DNA from: Deltaproteobacteria bacterium
Lineage (GTDB): Bacteria > Desulfobacterota > UBA8473
Direction: 5' to 3'
Assembly: GCA_030643245.1 (NCBI GenBank)
Contig: DAOWME010000060.1
Location: 1 to 13,226 of the forward strand
DNA: 13,226 nt
Shown: positions 1 through 6,946 of the stretch, piece after piece
How the letters are laid out: each line of letters begins with the position of its first letter
How positions within the stretch are numbered: position 1 is the stretch's first letter
Position numbers and translations under genes: made by a program
The notes under the pieces: generated by a model
Told to the model about the DNA's origin: nothing
Database searches by the model: none
What the model saw: only the letters and a program-made list of their open reading frames with translations

Positions 1-1
1 A

Positions 2-345
2 AAAAAGTATAAAAATTGTGCCATGGAGTTTGTCTGGCAATGGTTTTTCCCAGCCAAAACATTAACTTTTGTTCCTGAAACCAGCGAATATCGGCGCTAC
101 CATCTTCATGAACGCCATGTTCAAAAGGCCATTAAACGGGCCGTCAACAAGGCCAAAATCTGCAAGCGGGCCACACTGCCCATACGTTTCGCCATAGTTT
201 TGCAAGTCACCTCTTGCAGGCTAATTACGATATTCGGACTATTCAGGAATTATTGGGGCACAGCGATGTAAGAACTACAATGATTTATAAACATACGATT
301 AAGAGCCAGACTACTAAAGAAGCAAAAAGTCCTCTTGATTTTTAG
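2..345 (+). pseudogene. Integron-integrase-like tyrosine recombinase, C-terminal remnant (frameshifted, cut by left edge)
   Basis: The frame open from position 2 reads WQWFFPAK and RYHLHERHVQKAIKRAV, which match the region of integron integrases (IntI family) that precedes the catalytic C-terminus, including the WQ-x-x-FPA segment. Near 170-178 the frame changes. From 178 a second frame reads AHTFRHSFASHLLQ, then QELLGHSDVRTTMIYKH, and stops at 345. These are the H-x-x-R box, the LGH box and the tyrosine nucleophile of site-specific tyrosine recombinases; the usual YTH is YKH here. The N-terminal half lies outside the window. The protein cannot be made in one frame, so this is a pseudogene or a sequencing indel. 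A plain XerC/D relative is less likely because of the extra IntI-type segment. In integrons the cassettes normally lie beyond the 5' end of intI, here to the left of the window; I saw no attC site on this side. Confidence 0.8.
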
Positions 346-354
346 GAGGTTTTT
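325..354. terminator. Possible bidirectional terminator between convergent ORFs
   Basis: CCTC (331-334) can pair with GAGG (346-349). The stem is flanked by an A-run on the left and a T-run (350-354) on the right, which extend it with A-T pairs across one mismatch. The hairpin covers the stop of the recombinase remnant and lies just before the stop of the minus-strand ORF, so it could end transcription both ways. The core stem is only 4 bp, so this is tentative. Confidence 0.3.
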
Positions 355-620
355 CACCCGCCCAAAATCTGTATTCGTACTGTCCCTGATTCCTCCAGCA
401 TCTTTTGTGTTTCTGTTGGTAAATAGATTTGATGAGTTCCGGTAATGGCCAACCTACCAATGTAGGATTCTCCTGTTTCTAGATTCATTATCCGCACTGT
501 CACTTTCTGCTTGTTTTCTGTATTAATCCCTTCTTTTGCAGCAAGCTCTTTCTTCTCTTTTGGGATAATAATCTGTTTTTCATAGCCATCTTCAGCCACT
601 TCCCATTCAATCAAGCGCAT
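354..620 (-). CDS. Hypothetical protein, 88 residues
   Basis: This is an uninterrupted ORF with ATG at 620 and TGA at 354-356. I do not recognise its family. The product is small and charged, with an acidic N-terminus (RLIEWEVAEDGYEKQI), a lysine/glutamate-rich middle and a C-terminal part rich in beta-forming residues (GRLAITGTHQIYLP, then TVRIQILGG). It has no cysteines, no transmembrane segment and no signal peptide. The ordered hydrophobic/charged pattern argues for real coding. No strong ribosome binding site is seen: the closest is AGCGGG, 8 bases before the ATG behind a T-run. It is convergent with the recombinase remnant, with 8 bases between the two stops, and divergent from the ParB-like gene. 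That places it in the mobile, decaying flank. It could be intact or a leftover of a larger gene. Confidence 0.5.
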   Translation of the reverse strand: MRLIEWEVAEDGYEKQIIIPKEKKELAAKEGINTENKQKVTVRIMNLETGESYIGRLAITGTHQIYLPTETQKMLEESGTVRIQILGG

Positions 621-832
621 AAAAAAGACCCGCTCTTTTTAAAATAAGTTGACTCCATGACAATTTTCGGTTTATTTTAGCGATAAGAAAGCGTAAATAC
701 AAGCCTTTTTTCCGGCTTCATTCCGCTTCGGCGGATCTTCGACAATAAGCCATCAACTACCGGCAACACGAAGAAAAACGACTAACTCTGTTTCCCGCTG
801 AAAGCTGATGGCTAAACGCCCGGATTAATCCC
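621..832. other. Divergent intergenic region with tandem hairpins and possible promoter
   Basis: Two adjacent hairpins are seen: AAGCC (701-705) with GGCTT (714-718), and TCCGC (722-726) with GCGGA (731-735) closed by a TTCG tetraloop. AGCCATCA (748-755) is repeated inverted as TGATGGCT (806-813). A perfect palindrome GGATTAATCC (822-831) directly precedes the ATG at 833. A weak sigma-70-like pair, TTGACT (649-654) and TATTTT (673-678) with an 18-base spacer, could drive the ParB-like gene. No attC site was recognised. Confidence 0.35.
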
Positions 833-1156
833 ATGCTCAAAAAACAACCCGCCCCGGCGAATCTCAGACCTGATGAACTCGATTGTACCCCGGAGGCGCT
901 TTCCGCCGGGCACCTGGTCAAAGCTATCGACCTTCAAAAGATCGATTTTTCTCCTTATCAACATCGCAAATACTTTGATGAGGACAAACTAAAAGAACTG
1001 GCAACGAGCATTCAACGAGAGGGGTTAATTGAGCCTATTGTCGTACGTCCTAAAAAAGATCGTTATGAACTGATTGCAGGAGAACGGCGATTACGAGCTG
1101 TCCGGGACTGTGCTGAGATGGAAACCATTGCCTGCTCGATTGTTTATTGTAGATGA
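833..1156 (+). pseudogene. ParB-domain protein/DNA methyltransferase, 5' part (frameshifted)
   Basis: This is the first half of one broken gene that continues in another frame from 1146. The ATG at 833 has only a poor GGAT-type ribosome binding site. The product carries a ParB/Spo0J/Srx-fold N-terminal domain: SPYQHRKYFDEDKLKELATS, then IQREGLIEPIVVRP, then the diagnostic GERRLRA box at about residue 82. After IACSIV the frame runs into YCR and a TGA (1154-1156). The expected continuation IVDDLQARR and the second ParB motif AENLQREDLSAIE lie one base further on. One extra T in the T-run at 1143-1145 explains the shift. ParB-N domains fused to methyltransferases are common on phages and plasmids, where they bind or modify DNA. 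A sequencing error in the short T-run is possible. Confidence 0.75.
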
Positions 1157-2456
1157 CCTTCAAGCAAGACGGATGTCCGCCGCTGAAAACCTTCAGCGTG
1201 AAGACCTCTCCGCGATTGAGACTATTGATGGCATTGCGGATATCGTGGATGCAGAACTGATCGAGGATATTGAATACCTGCCTATGGGAGAAAGGCCGGC
1301 AGAGCGAGTGAAAGCATTATTAGGGAGTCTTGATTCAATAAGGAGTAGCCAGGAAAGAGGATCCGAAGTATCCACTCAGTCCAAGGCACTGTTCCATAAA
1401 TTTATGGAACAGGTGGAACAAATCTTTAAAAATCTCCCTAAGCCCTTGGAATGGCGATCTTTTTTCAATAATGACCTTCCCTTACTGATGGACTTTTGTG
1501 AAGAGGTTCAGGAAGTATCGATTCTACACCACCTGAACAAATCGCAGACCAGAGCGTTGGCTAAACTCAAAGAGACCTCCGAGGATGAATTCCAAAGGAT
1601 TGTCACACCTGTCTGCAGTTTTGAGCACAGCACAGGCAGACAAGATGAAACTCCCGCCCTGTCCGGAGTTGACCAGGTTGACCACGACTTTCATAAGATA
1701 AACATTAGCGATCTGAGCGCAAGGGAGATTGAAGAAATCGCTGATAAGGCAGCCAAAAAGGAAGCCCTGATAGAACGAAATCGACCTCGCAGGAGCCAAT
1801 CTCTCAGCTTAGAGGCAAAAATCCTCTTGATAAATCGATTGGGTATCCCTGTCGACCGGATTGCCGCACGATTGAAAGTCAACCGAAAAACTGCGTACAA
1901 CTATTCTGACAACCCACGTCTTGTTCAATCAATCCGGGACCTTTTGGATAGAGGGGTTTCTGTCCCTGAAGTGGCAAAGAAACAAGGCTGTCCTGAGCCT
2001 CTGGTCTGGTCCATTGCCTTGGAAGGAAAGAGCGACCGGGAACGTTTTGAATCATTAAACTGGGGATTACGTACCTGGGATTACTGGTATTTCAATGACG
2101 TAGATAAACGCTTTGGAGATGACTGGCCGGGGCGAATTCCTGCCCAATTAGTAGCCCACACCCTCTTTTACTTCACCCGGGAGGGAGACCTTGTCTTTGA
2201 TCCAATGGCTGGCGGTGGCGTTGTCCCGGATACCTGTCTTGCATTCAATAGAAAATGCTGGTCTTTTGATATAGTTGATCGCCCTGAAACACGACCGGAG
2301 ATCGAGGATTTTCGATGGACTCCGCAAGATCTGCTATGGCCGGTAAAGGGAAAAGAGAAACCCGACTTGATCTTAGCGTACGTCGCTGGCGGAAACCCGA
2401 GGAGAACGCAGCTCAGGGGGAAAAGGGCCATTTCTGGATGGAAACTAGGTAATTAA
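1146..2456 (+). pseudogene. ParB-domain protein/DNA methyltransferase, 3' part, truncated before the catalytic motif
   Basis: This continues the gene from 833 after the one-base frameshift. It begins IVDDLQARRMSAAENLQRED, which completes the ParB-N fold. A charged helical region follows, then a helix-turn-helix-like stretch (RIAARLKVNRKTAYNYS, about 1858-1908), another one (VPEVAKKQGCPEPLVWS), and a Rossmann methyltransferase part. GDLVFDPMAGGGVVPDTC is the SAM-binding motif I (FDPxAGGG). PDLILA is the strand that should lead into the catalytic DPPY motif IV of amino-methyltransferases. Homology ends at 2376; from 2377 the frame reads unrelated residues (YVAGGNPRR) up to TAA at 2454-2456. The enzyme therefore lacks its catalytic residues and should be inactive. 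The joined sequence is the 38-bp repeat shared with 13189-13226. Its substrate base (adenine or cytosine N4) cannot be told. Confidence 0.75.
2377..2414 (+). repeat. 38-bp repeat, copy 1 (direct repeat with 13189-13226)
   Basis: This segment differs from 13189-13226 at only 4 of 38 positions, in the same orientation. The cut in the methyltransferase gene falls exactly at its left end. In the frame starting at 2378 it reads VRRWRKPEENAAQ, and that frame stays open to TAA at 2450-2452. The other copy reads VRRRRKPEENAV in the matching frame, and two of the four differences are silent. It therefore looks like the end of a coding sequence carried by a repeated element. The family was not recognised. 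Confidence 0.6.
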
Positions 2457-2526
2457 CAATTAGCTGTTGTATTTAGCTGAAATCTTTCCACCCGGAGAAA
2501 AAGCTTCCCTCATTAAGAAAAACTCC

Positions 2527-2555
2527 TTGACAACCAATTCCCAGTGTGTTAATTC
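2527..2555 (+). promoter_or_regulatory. Possible sigma-70 promoter upstream of nuoA
   Basis: A perfect -35 box TTGACA (2527-2532) is followed after 16-17 bases by TTAATT/TAATTC (2549-2555), a weak -10. The start point would fall near 2561, on the palindrome at 2562-2579. The long distance to nuoA (about 230 bases) leaves room for a leader. Alternatively, the promoter once served a lost gene. Confidence 0.35.
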
Positions 2556-2561
2556 AATTCC

Positions 2562-2579
2562 ACTGAATGGTCATTCAGT
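2562..2579. promoter_or_regulatory. Perfect 18-bp palindromic operator, TetR type
   Basis: ACTGAATGGTCATTCAGT has two perfect 8-bp arms around a GT centre. TGAATG-type half sites facing ATTCA are typical of TetR-family repressors, including the fatty-acid-related FadR group. It lies at the predicted start point of the promoter at 2527-2555, a usual position for a repressor site. No TetR gene is present in the window. Confidence 0.5.
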
Positions 2580-2593
2580 CTCATCCTTTAGGT

Positions 2594-2791
2594 GAGGTGA
2601 GCACTTTCTCAGATCTGCAATGCCGAATATGTATTTAGATCGTTTAGGGTCAGCCCCACAGCCCCATTCTCCAGGTCATCAGTATAGGGATGACCTGGCA
2701 TTTCCGTAGGTTTGTTTGTGCCTTTTGTAAATATTGCGGCGAATGTAAGGTTTGCATTCCACCCTTGAAGTTGTGAGGAGGTGAGCACTTT
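2594..2791 (+). other. nuo leader: duplicated 14-base start-site motif and two hairpins
   Basis: GAGGTGAGCACTTT occurs at 2594-2607 and again at 2778-2791, where it forms the nuoA ribosome binding and start region. Between them lies a strong hairpin: CCAGGTCATC (2671-2680) pairs perfectly with GATGACCTGG (2689-2698) around an 8-base loop. It is followed by a T-rich but interrupted stretch, so it could be a terminator or an attenuator. A second stem, GAATGTA (2741-2747) with TGCATTC (2753-2759), uses one G-U pair and ends 15 bases before the ribosome binding site. Apart from the promoter and palindrome listed separately, I see no gene between 2457 and 2790. Confidence 0.45.
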
Positions 2792-3146
2792 GCCAAGCGA
2801 TTATTTTCCCGTCTTTGTCTTTCTCTTAATTGCCGTTGGTTTTCCTGTAATGATAATAGCCCTGTCTTCAATAGTGGGGCCCAGGAAACCGAGTCCGGAG
2901 AAGTTGATGCCCTACGAGTGTGGTGTGGACCCTATAGGGAGCGCCAGGAAGCGGCTTTCCGTCAAGTTTTATATCGTAGCAATGCTCTTTGTGGTCTTTG
3001 ACATTGAAGCGATTTTCTTGTATCCATGGGCAGTAATATTCAAGGATTTAGGGGTATTCGGTGTTGTTGAGATGGGGTTATTTATTGTCATACTATTTGT
3101 GGGTCTTATCTATGCGTGGAAAAAAGGAGTGTTGGAATGGGAATAG
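2790..3146 (+). CDS. nuoA: NADH-quinone oxidoreductase subunit A
   Basis: NuoA is a small membrane subunit at the junction between the peripheral and membrane arms of complex I. The protein has three hydrophobic segments (FPVFVFLLIAVGFPVMIIAL; FYIVAMLFVVFDIEAIFLYPW; FVVEMGLFIVILFVGLIYAW-like). It also has the family signatures YECGVDP in the first loop and FDIEAIFLYPWA in the second helix. The last residues, WKKGVLEWE, are typical. I prefer the TTG at 2790 as start because GAGGAGG (2775-2781) then sits 8 bases upstream. The GTG at 2781 would overlap the ribosome binding site, but gives only three more residues. The gene overlaps nuoB by 10 bases and is first in the operon. Confidence 0.95.
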   Translation: MPSDYFPVFVFLLIAVGFPVMIIALSSIVGPRKPSPEKLMPYECGVDPIGSARKRLSVKFYIVAMLFVVFDIEAIFLYPWAVIFKDLGVFGVVEMGLFIVILFVGLIYAWKKGVLEWE

Positions 3147-3610
3147 AAGCTCATCTGGGAAACAACATCATGACGACTACGTTAGAAAAACTCGTTAATT
3201 GGGGAAGGCGATCTTCTTTGTGGCCTGCCGGTTTTGGTTTGGCTTGTTGCGCTATTGAAATGATTGTGACCGCCTCTGCCAGATATGATCTTTCCAGATT
3301 TGGCATGGAGGTATTCAGACCTTCCCCCAGACAGGCTGACCTTATGATCGTAGCCGGAACCGTTACCAAGAAGATGCTGCCCCCTGTTCTCAGGATCTAC
3401 GAGCAGATGGCGGAACCGAAGTGGGTAATTGCCATGGGGGCGTGCGCCTCCTCTGGTGGTATCTTTGATACGTATGCAGTGGTACAGGGGATTGATCAGT
3501 ACTTACCTGTTGATGTGTATATACCCGGTTGCCCTCCACGGCCGGAGGCTCTCCTATATGGTATTATGAAGTTGCAGGAAAAGATTGACAGAGAAAAACT
3601 TAGCAAGTAG
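3137..3610 (+). CDS. nuoB: NADH-quinone oxidoreductase subunit B
   Basis: NuoB carries the terminal iron-sulfur cluster N2, which passes electrons to quinone. The four ligands are present: the adjacent pair C37-C38 in FGLACCAIEM, C103 in MGACASSGG and C132 in PGCPPRPEAL. The N-terminus has the usual KLVNWGRRSSLWPA motif. I chose the ATG at 3137 because GGAG (3126-3129) lies 7 bases before it and the product begins as in the family. A GTG at 3116 in the same frame has no good ribosome binding site. The length of 157 residues is normal. The start overlaps the end of nuoA, which suggests translational coupling. Confidence 0.96.
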   Translation: MGIEAHLGNNIMTTTLEKLVNWGRRSSLWPAGFGLACCAIEMIVTASARYDLSRFGMEVFRPSPRQADLMIVAGTVTKKMLPPVLRIYEQMAEPKWVIAMGACASSGGIFDTYAVVQGIDQYLPVDVYIPGCPPRPEALLYGIMKLQEKIDREKLSK

Positions 3611-3634
3611 TTGTGGGTAAAAGGGAATGACAAG

Positions 3635-4096
3635 ATGAATGAAGACGATATTACAATAAGGAAATTAAAGGAAAAGTTCCCCGATTCGATCCTGGACATA
3701 ACCTTTTTCAGGGATGAAGCTACGATTGTCGTCAAGAAAGAGGACATCTTGCCGGTTGCCAGGTTTCTCTGCAGTGACGAGGACCTTTTGTACGACTTCC
3801 TTTCGGATTTGTGCTGTGTGGACTATTTGAAAAGAGAACCAAGGTTTGAGATTGTGTATCATCTTTATTCCATAAAGAAGAATAAGCGGCTGAGAATAAA
3901 GGCGCCAATCCCCAGAAACTACCAGGTAATTTCCTCCGTTTACTCCGTATGGAAAACGGCCAATTGGTTGGAAAGGGAATGTTACGACATGTACGGGATC
4001 GGGTTTGAGGACCATCCTGACTTAAGGAGGATCTTGCTAGCCGATGACTGGGAAGGACATCCCCTTCGAAAGGACTACCCGCTAAGGGGAAGATGA
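3635..4096 (+). CDS. nuoC: NADH-quinone oxidoreductase subunit C (30 kDa subunit)
   Basis: NuoC is the 30-kDa subunit of the peripheral connecting arm; it holds no cofactor and packs against NuoD. The signature is near the C-terminus: ERECYDMYGIGFEDHPDLRR, followed by ILLADDWEGHPLRKDYPL. The protein has 153 residues and is not fused to NuoD, unlike the NuoCD of Escherichia coli. The ATG at 3635 has AAGGGA (3620-3625) upstream; a TTG at 3611 directly after the nuoB stop is less likely. A hairpin, AAGATG (4090-4095) with CATCTT (4124-4129), covers the stop codon. Confidence 0.95.
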   Translation: MNEDDITIRKLKEKFPDSILDITFFRDEATIVVKKEDILPVARFLCSDEDLLYDFLSDLCCVDYLKREPRFEIVYHLYSIKKNKRLRIKAPIPRNYQVISSVYSVWKTANWLERECYDMYGIGFEDHPDLRRILLADDWEGHPLRKDYPLRGR

Positions 4097-4232
4097 TACG
4101 ACCAGACGGTTTTTCGACCAGACCATCTTGAAGTAGGCGTGGGGGGGCGTTTCGTCTATCTGAGAATTTAGATGGCAATCCGGGATCTGTTCCAGTAAGC
4201 AGACATGTAACCAGATGTACAATGAGGGTAAA
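4097..4232 (+). other. Spacer between nuoC and nuoD with a 9-bp direct repeat
   Basis: This 136-base gap is the longest in the operon, where nuoC and nuoD are usually close. CGACCAGAC occurs at 4099-4107 and 4115-4123, one 16-base step apart, inside the hairpin formed by 4090-4095 and 4124-4129. No ORF with a ribosome binding site was seen. It may be a processing or regulatory site, or the scar of an insertion. Confidence 0.3.
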
Positions 4233-5405
4233 ATGGCTAAAACAGAGACTCTTACCATAAACATGGGGCCGCAGCATCCCAGTACTCATGGGGTGTTGCA
4301 AGTTATTTTGGAACTCGACGGAGAGGTGGTTGTCAAGGCAACGCCCCATATTGGATATCTGCACAGGGGGGTCGAGAAGTTAGCGGAAAACAAGACCTAC
4401 CATCAATGTATAACCCTTGTTGACAGGCTTGACTATCTGGCCGGGATGTCAAACAATTTTTCATATGTACTTGCGGTGGAAAAGCTGTTAGATATCGAGG
4501 TTCCGAAGAGGGCACAGTATATACGGATAATTATGGCCGAGTTGCAGCGCATAGCCAGCCATCTTATCTGGTTGGGTACACACGCTCATGACATCGGGGC
4601 TATGACCCCCTTGTTTTATACCTTTAGAGAGAGGGATGAGATCACATTTCTTTTCGAGATGGTGTGTGGCGCCCGTTTAACGCCAAGTTACTTTCGAATA
4701 GGTGGTTTGGCGTCTGATCTGCCGGATGGCTTCGTAAGTAAGGCCACGGAACTTATGAAATTATTCCCCGCTAAAGTTGATGATTATGAAACCTTGCTCA
4801 CCAAGAACCCGATTTGGATGCAGAGAACGAAAGAGGTAGGGATTCTGTCGGCGGAGGATGCCGTCAATCTTGGCGCTTCAGGGCCTATGATTCGGGGCTC
4901 CAATGTTCCTTGGGACATCAGGAGATCCAATCCGTATTCGAGTTACGAAGACTTCAACTTCATAGTTCCTACAGGCGAGAATGGTGATTGCTATGACCGG
5001 TATCAGGTACGAATTGAGGAGATGAGGCAGAGCGCCGAGATCGTGCTGCAGGCCTTGGAACGATTGCCCAAAGGCGATATAAATGTCTATGCTCCGAAGG
5101 TAATGTTGCCTCCGAAAGAGGAAGTATACACGGACATCGCCGCCTTGATTCATCACTTCAAGATTGTGAGTGGGGGTTTTAACCCCCCGGTTGGCGAGGT
5201 ATACTCCAGTGTGGAGGCCCCGAAGGGAGAACTGGGGTTTTACATAGTGAGTGACGGAACGAATAAACCCTATCGATTGAGGATCAGGCCCCCGTCTTTT
5301 GTAAACCTCGAGTCCCTTCCCACGATGGTTGAAGGAAGTCTTATCGCTGATGTTATAGCGGTGATAGGCAGCATAGATATAGTGCTTGGCGAGGTTGATC
5401 GATAG
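4233..5405 (+). CDS. nuoD: NADH-quinone oxidoreductase subunit D (49 kDa subunit)
   Basis: NuoD forms the quinone-binding cavity together with NuoB and is related to the large subunit of NiFe hydrogenases. The N-terminus reads MAKTETLTINMGPQHPSTHG, with the quinone-site histidine in the GPQHPSTHG loop. Other family blocks are IGYLHRGVEKLAE, DRLDYLAGMSNN and YFRIGGLASDLP. The C-terminus is RPPSFVNLESLP followed by GSIDIVLGEVDR, where hydrogenases have their metal cysteines and NuoD has lost them. The length, 390 residues, is typical. I use the ATG at 4233, with GAGGG 4 bases upstream. The ATG at 4215 would add six residues with no visible ribosome binding site. Confidence 0.96.
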   Translation: MAKTETLTINMGPQHPSTHGVLQVILELDGEVVVKATPHIGYLHRGVEKLAENKTYHQCITLVDRLDYLAGMSNNFSYVLAVEKLLDIEVPKRAQYIRIIMAELQRIASHLIWLGTHAHDIGAMTPLFYTFRERDEITFLFEMVCGARLTPSYFRIGGLASDLPDGFVSKATELMKLFPAKVDDYETLLTKNPIWMQRTKEVGILSAEDAVNLGASGPMIRGSNVPWDIRRSNPYSSYEDFNFIVPTGENGDCYDRYQVRIEEMRQSAEIVLQALERLPKGDINVYAPKVMLPPKEEVYTDIAALIHHFKIVSGGFNPPVGEVYSSVEAPKGELGFYIVSDGTNKPYRLRIRPPSFVNLESLPTMVEGSLIADVIAVIGSIDIVLGEVDR

Positions 5406-5475
5406 GATCCGTAGGGTCTCGTCGCTACGCTCCACTTTGTAATACATAATACGAAAAAAAGAGGAAGAAGGGACA

Positions 5476-6465
5476 ATGTTAGAGGTAGTGATAACTATCG
5501 GGATAATGTTGGTAAAGATGGTCATCGTCTTGTCTGTTGTCATGTTGATGGTAGCCTATGTCACCTTGATGGAAAGAAGAGTCCTGGGACGTATGCAGGT
5601 CAGGCATGGACCGAACAGGGTAGGTTGGCAAGGGTTATTACAGCCTATCGCTGACGGGACAAAGCTCTTTTTTAAAGAGGAATTGACCGTTGACAAGGCT
5701 AACAAGGGTTTGTACCATCTGGCCCCTGTTATTTATATGGGATGCGCCTTGGCAATATATGCTGTTATCCCGTTTGGGAATGAGATAGAAGTGTTGGGTA
5801 GGGTTATCCCGCTTCATATTGCGGACATCAATATCGGGATACTCTATGTCTTTGCCCTGTCGTCTCTGGGTGTATACGGCTTGGTCCTGGCCGGCTGGTC
5901 TTCAAACAACAAGTATTCAATGCTGGGAGGCCTTAGGGCCGCGGCCCAGATGATCAGTTATGAATTGCCGTTGGGCCTTTCTATTATAGGTGTTTTGATG
6001 CTGACCGGGTCCCTCAGTATGGTTGACATAGTCAACGCACAGGAGCATGTGTGGTTTGTATTCTTACAGCCCTTCGGTTTTCTTCTCTATCTGATCTGCG
6101 CCTTTGCAGAAGTGGGCAGAACGCCGTTTGACCTCGTTGAGTGCGACAATGAAATAGTCGCCGGTTACCAGACGGAATACAGCTCTATGAAATTCGCCAT
6201 CTTTTACCTGGGTGAGTATATGCATATCATCGCGGTAAGCGCCATCGCGGTGACCCTTTTCTGGGGGGGATGGAGGGGGCCCTTCTTGCCTCCTGTGGTC
6301 TGGTTCATAGGGAAAGTACTTGCCTTTGTGTTCTTCTTCATCTGGGTCAGGGCCACCTATCCAAGGTTCAGATATGACCAACTCATGAGGTTTGGATGGA
6401 AGGTGCTTCTTCCGTTGACCCTGCTCAACATTGTGGTGACTGCGCTAGTTACCCTGATCATTTAA
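5476..6465 (+). CDS. nuoH: NADH-quinone oxidoreductase subunit H
   Basis: NuoH is the membrane subunit that lines the quinone channel and links quinone chemistry to proton pumping. The 329 residues form about eight hydrophobic helices. Signatures include ERRVLGRMQVRHGPNRVGW (from about residue 33), QPIADGTKLFFKEE, LGGLRAAAQMISYE and VAGYQTEYSSMKFA. The acidic loop normally written E-A-E-x-E before VAGY is E222-C-D224-N-E226 here, with Val instead of the frequent Pro at 221. The ATG at 5476 follows GAAGAAGGGA. NuoE, NuoF and NuoG genes, which often lie between nuoD and nuoH, are absent. Confidence 0.96.
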   Translation: MLEVVITIGIMLVKMVIVLSVVMLMVAYVTLMERRVLGRMQVRHGPNRVGWQGLLQPIADGTKLFFKEELTVDKANKGLYHLAPVIYMGCALAIYAVIPFGNEIEVLGRVIPLHIADINIGILYVFALSSLGVYGLVLAGWSSNNKYSMLGGLRAAAQMISYELPLGLSIIGVLMLTGSLSMVDIVNAQEHVWFVFLQPFGFLLYLICAFAEVGRTPFDLVECDNEIVAGYQTEYSSMKFAIFYLGEYMHIIAVSAIAVTLFWGGWRGPFLPPVVWFIGKVLAFVFFFIWVRATYPRFRYDQLMRFGWKVLLPLTLLNIVVTALVTLII

Positions 6466-6520
6466 TCTGGTGTCCATACAGCAATGATCTGTGAATGGAC
6501 AATAGACAAAGGGGAATTCA

Positions 6521-6919
6521 ATGATTGTACCGCTCATCAAAGGATTGAGTCTCACGCTAAAACACTTTTTTTCAAAACCCATAACTATTCAATATCCGGA
6601 GGAAAAGTTTGAGTGTTATCCCGGGTTTAGGGGCCTTCACCGGCTCCTTACAAACGAAGATGGACGCGCAAAATGCGTCGCGTGCCAGCTGTGTGCTACG
6701 GTCTGTCCTTCCGGGTGTATTCATATTGAGGTCGTGGAAGACGATGAGCTTGGCAGGTATGCTAAGCGTTATGAGATTGATTTGGCCCGGTGTATCTTTT
6801 GTGGATTTTGTGTAGAGGCCTGCCCGGTGGGGGCGATAGTGATGACTCCTAAGTATGAATTGGCCGATTATTCACGTGAGGCTATGCAATACGATAAGGG
6901 GATGCTTTTGCGTAAATAG
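6521..6919 (+). CDS. nuoI: NADH-quinone oxidoreductase subunit I (two 4Fe-4S clusters)
   Basis: NuoI is a ferredoxin-like subunit that carries clusters N6a and N6b between the peripheral arm and NuoB. Two C-x-x-C-x-x-C-x-x-x-C-P motifs are complete: C52, C55, C58, C62 and C91, C94, C97, C101. The N-terminal helix (LIKGLSLTLKHFFSKPITIQ) and YPEEKF match the family's membrane-contact segment, and RGLHRL is also typical. The length of 132 residues is on the short side but complete. The ATG at 6521 has AAGGGG upstream. A second 68-residue frame across 6609-6815 is a shadow. Confidence 0.96.
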   Translation: MIVPLIKGLSLTLKHFFSKPITIQYPEEKFECYPGFRGLHRLLTNEDGRAKCVACQLCATVCPSGCIHIEVVEDDELGRYAKRYEIDLARCIFCGFCVEACPVGAIVMTPKYELADYSREAMQYDKGMLLRK

Positions 6920-6946
6920 CGCCATTGTGAAAGGAGATACGTGACC

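Noticed and set aside
701..831. Hairpins considered as an integron attC site
   Set aside because: No paired core sites of the RYYYAAC/GTTRRRY type flank them, and they lie on the 3' side of the integrase remnant, where cassettes are not expected.
3732..4364. Long minus-strand frame (210 codons) over nuoC and the start of nuoD
   Set aside because: It lies antisense to two genes with clear family signatures, has no domain-like content and is explained as a shadow frame.
4878..5543. Long minus-strand frame (221 codons) over the end of nuoD
   Set aside because: It is antisense to nuoD and nuoH, has an odd composition and no recognisable motif.
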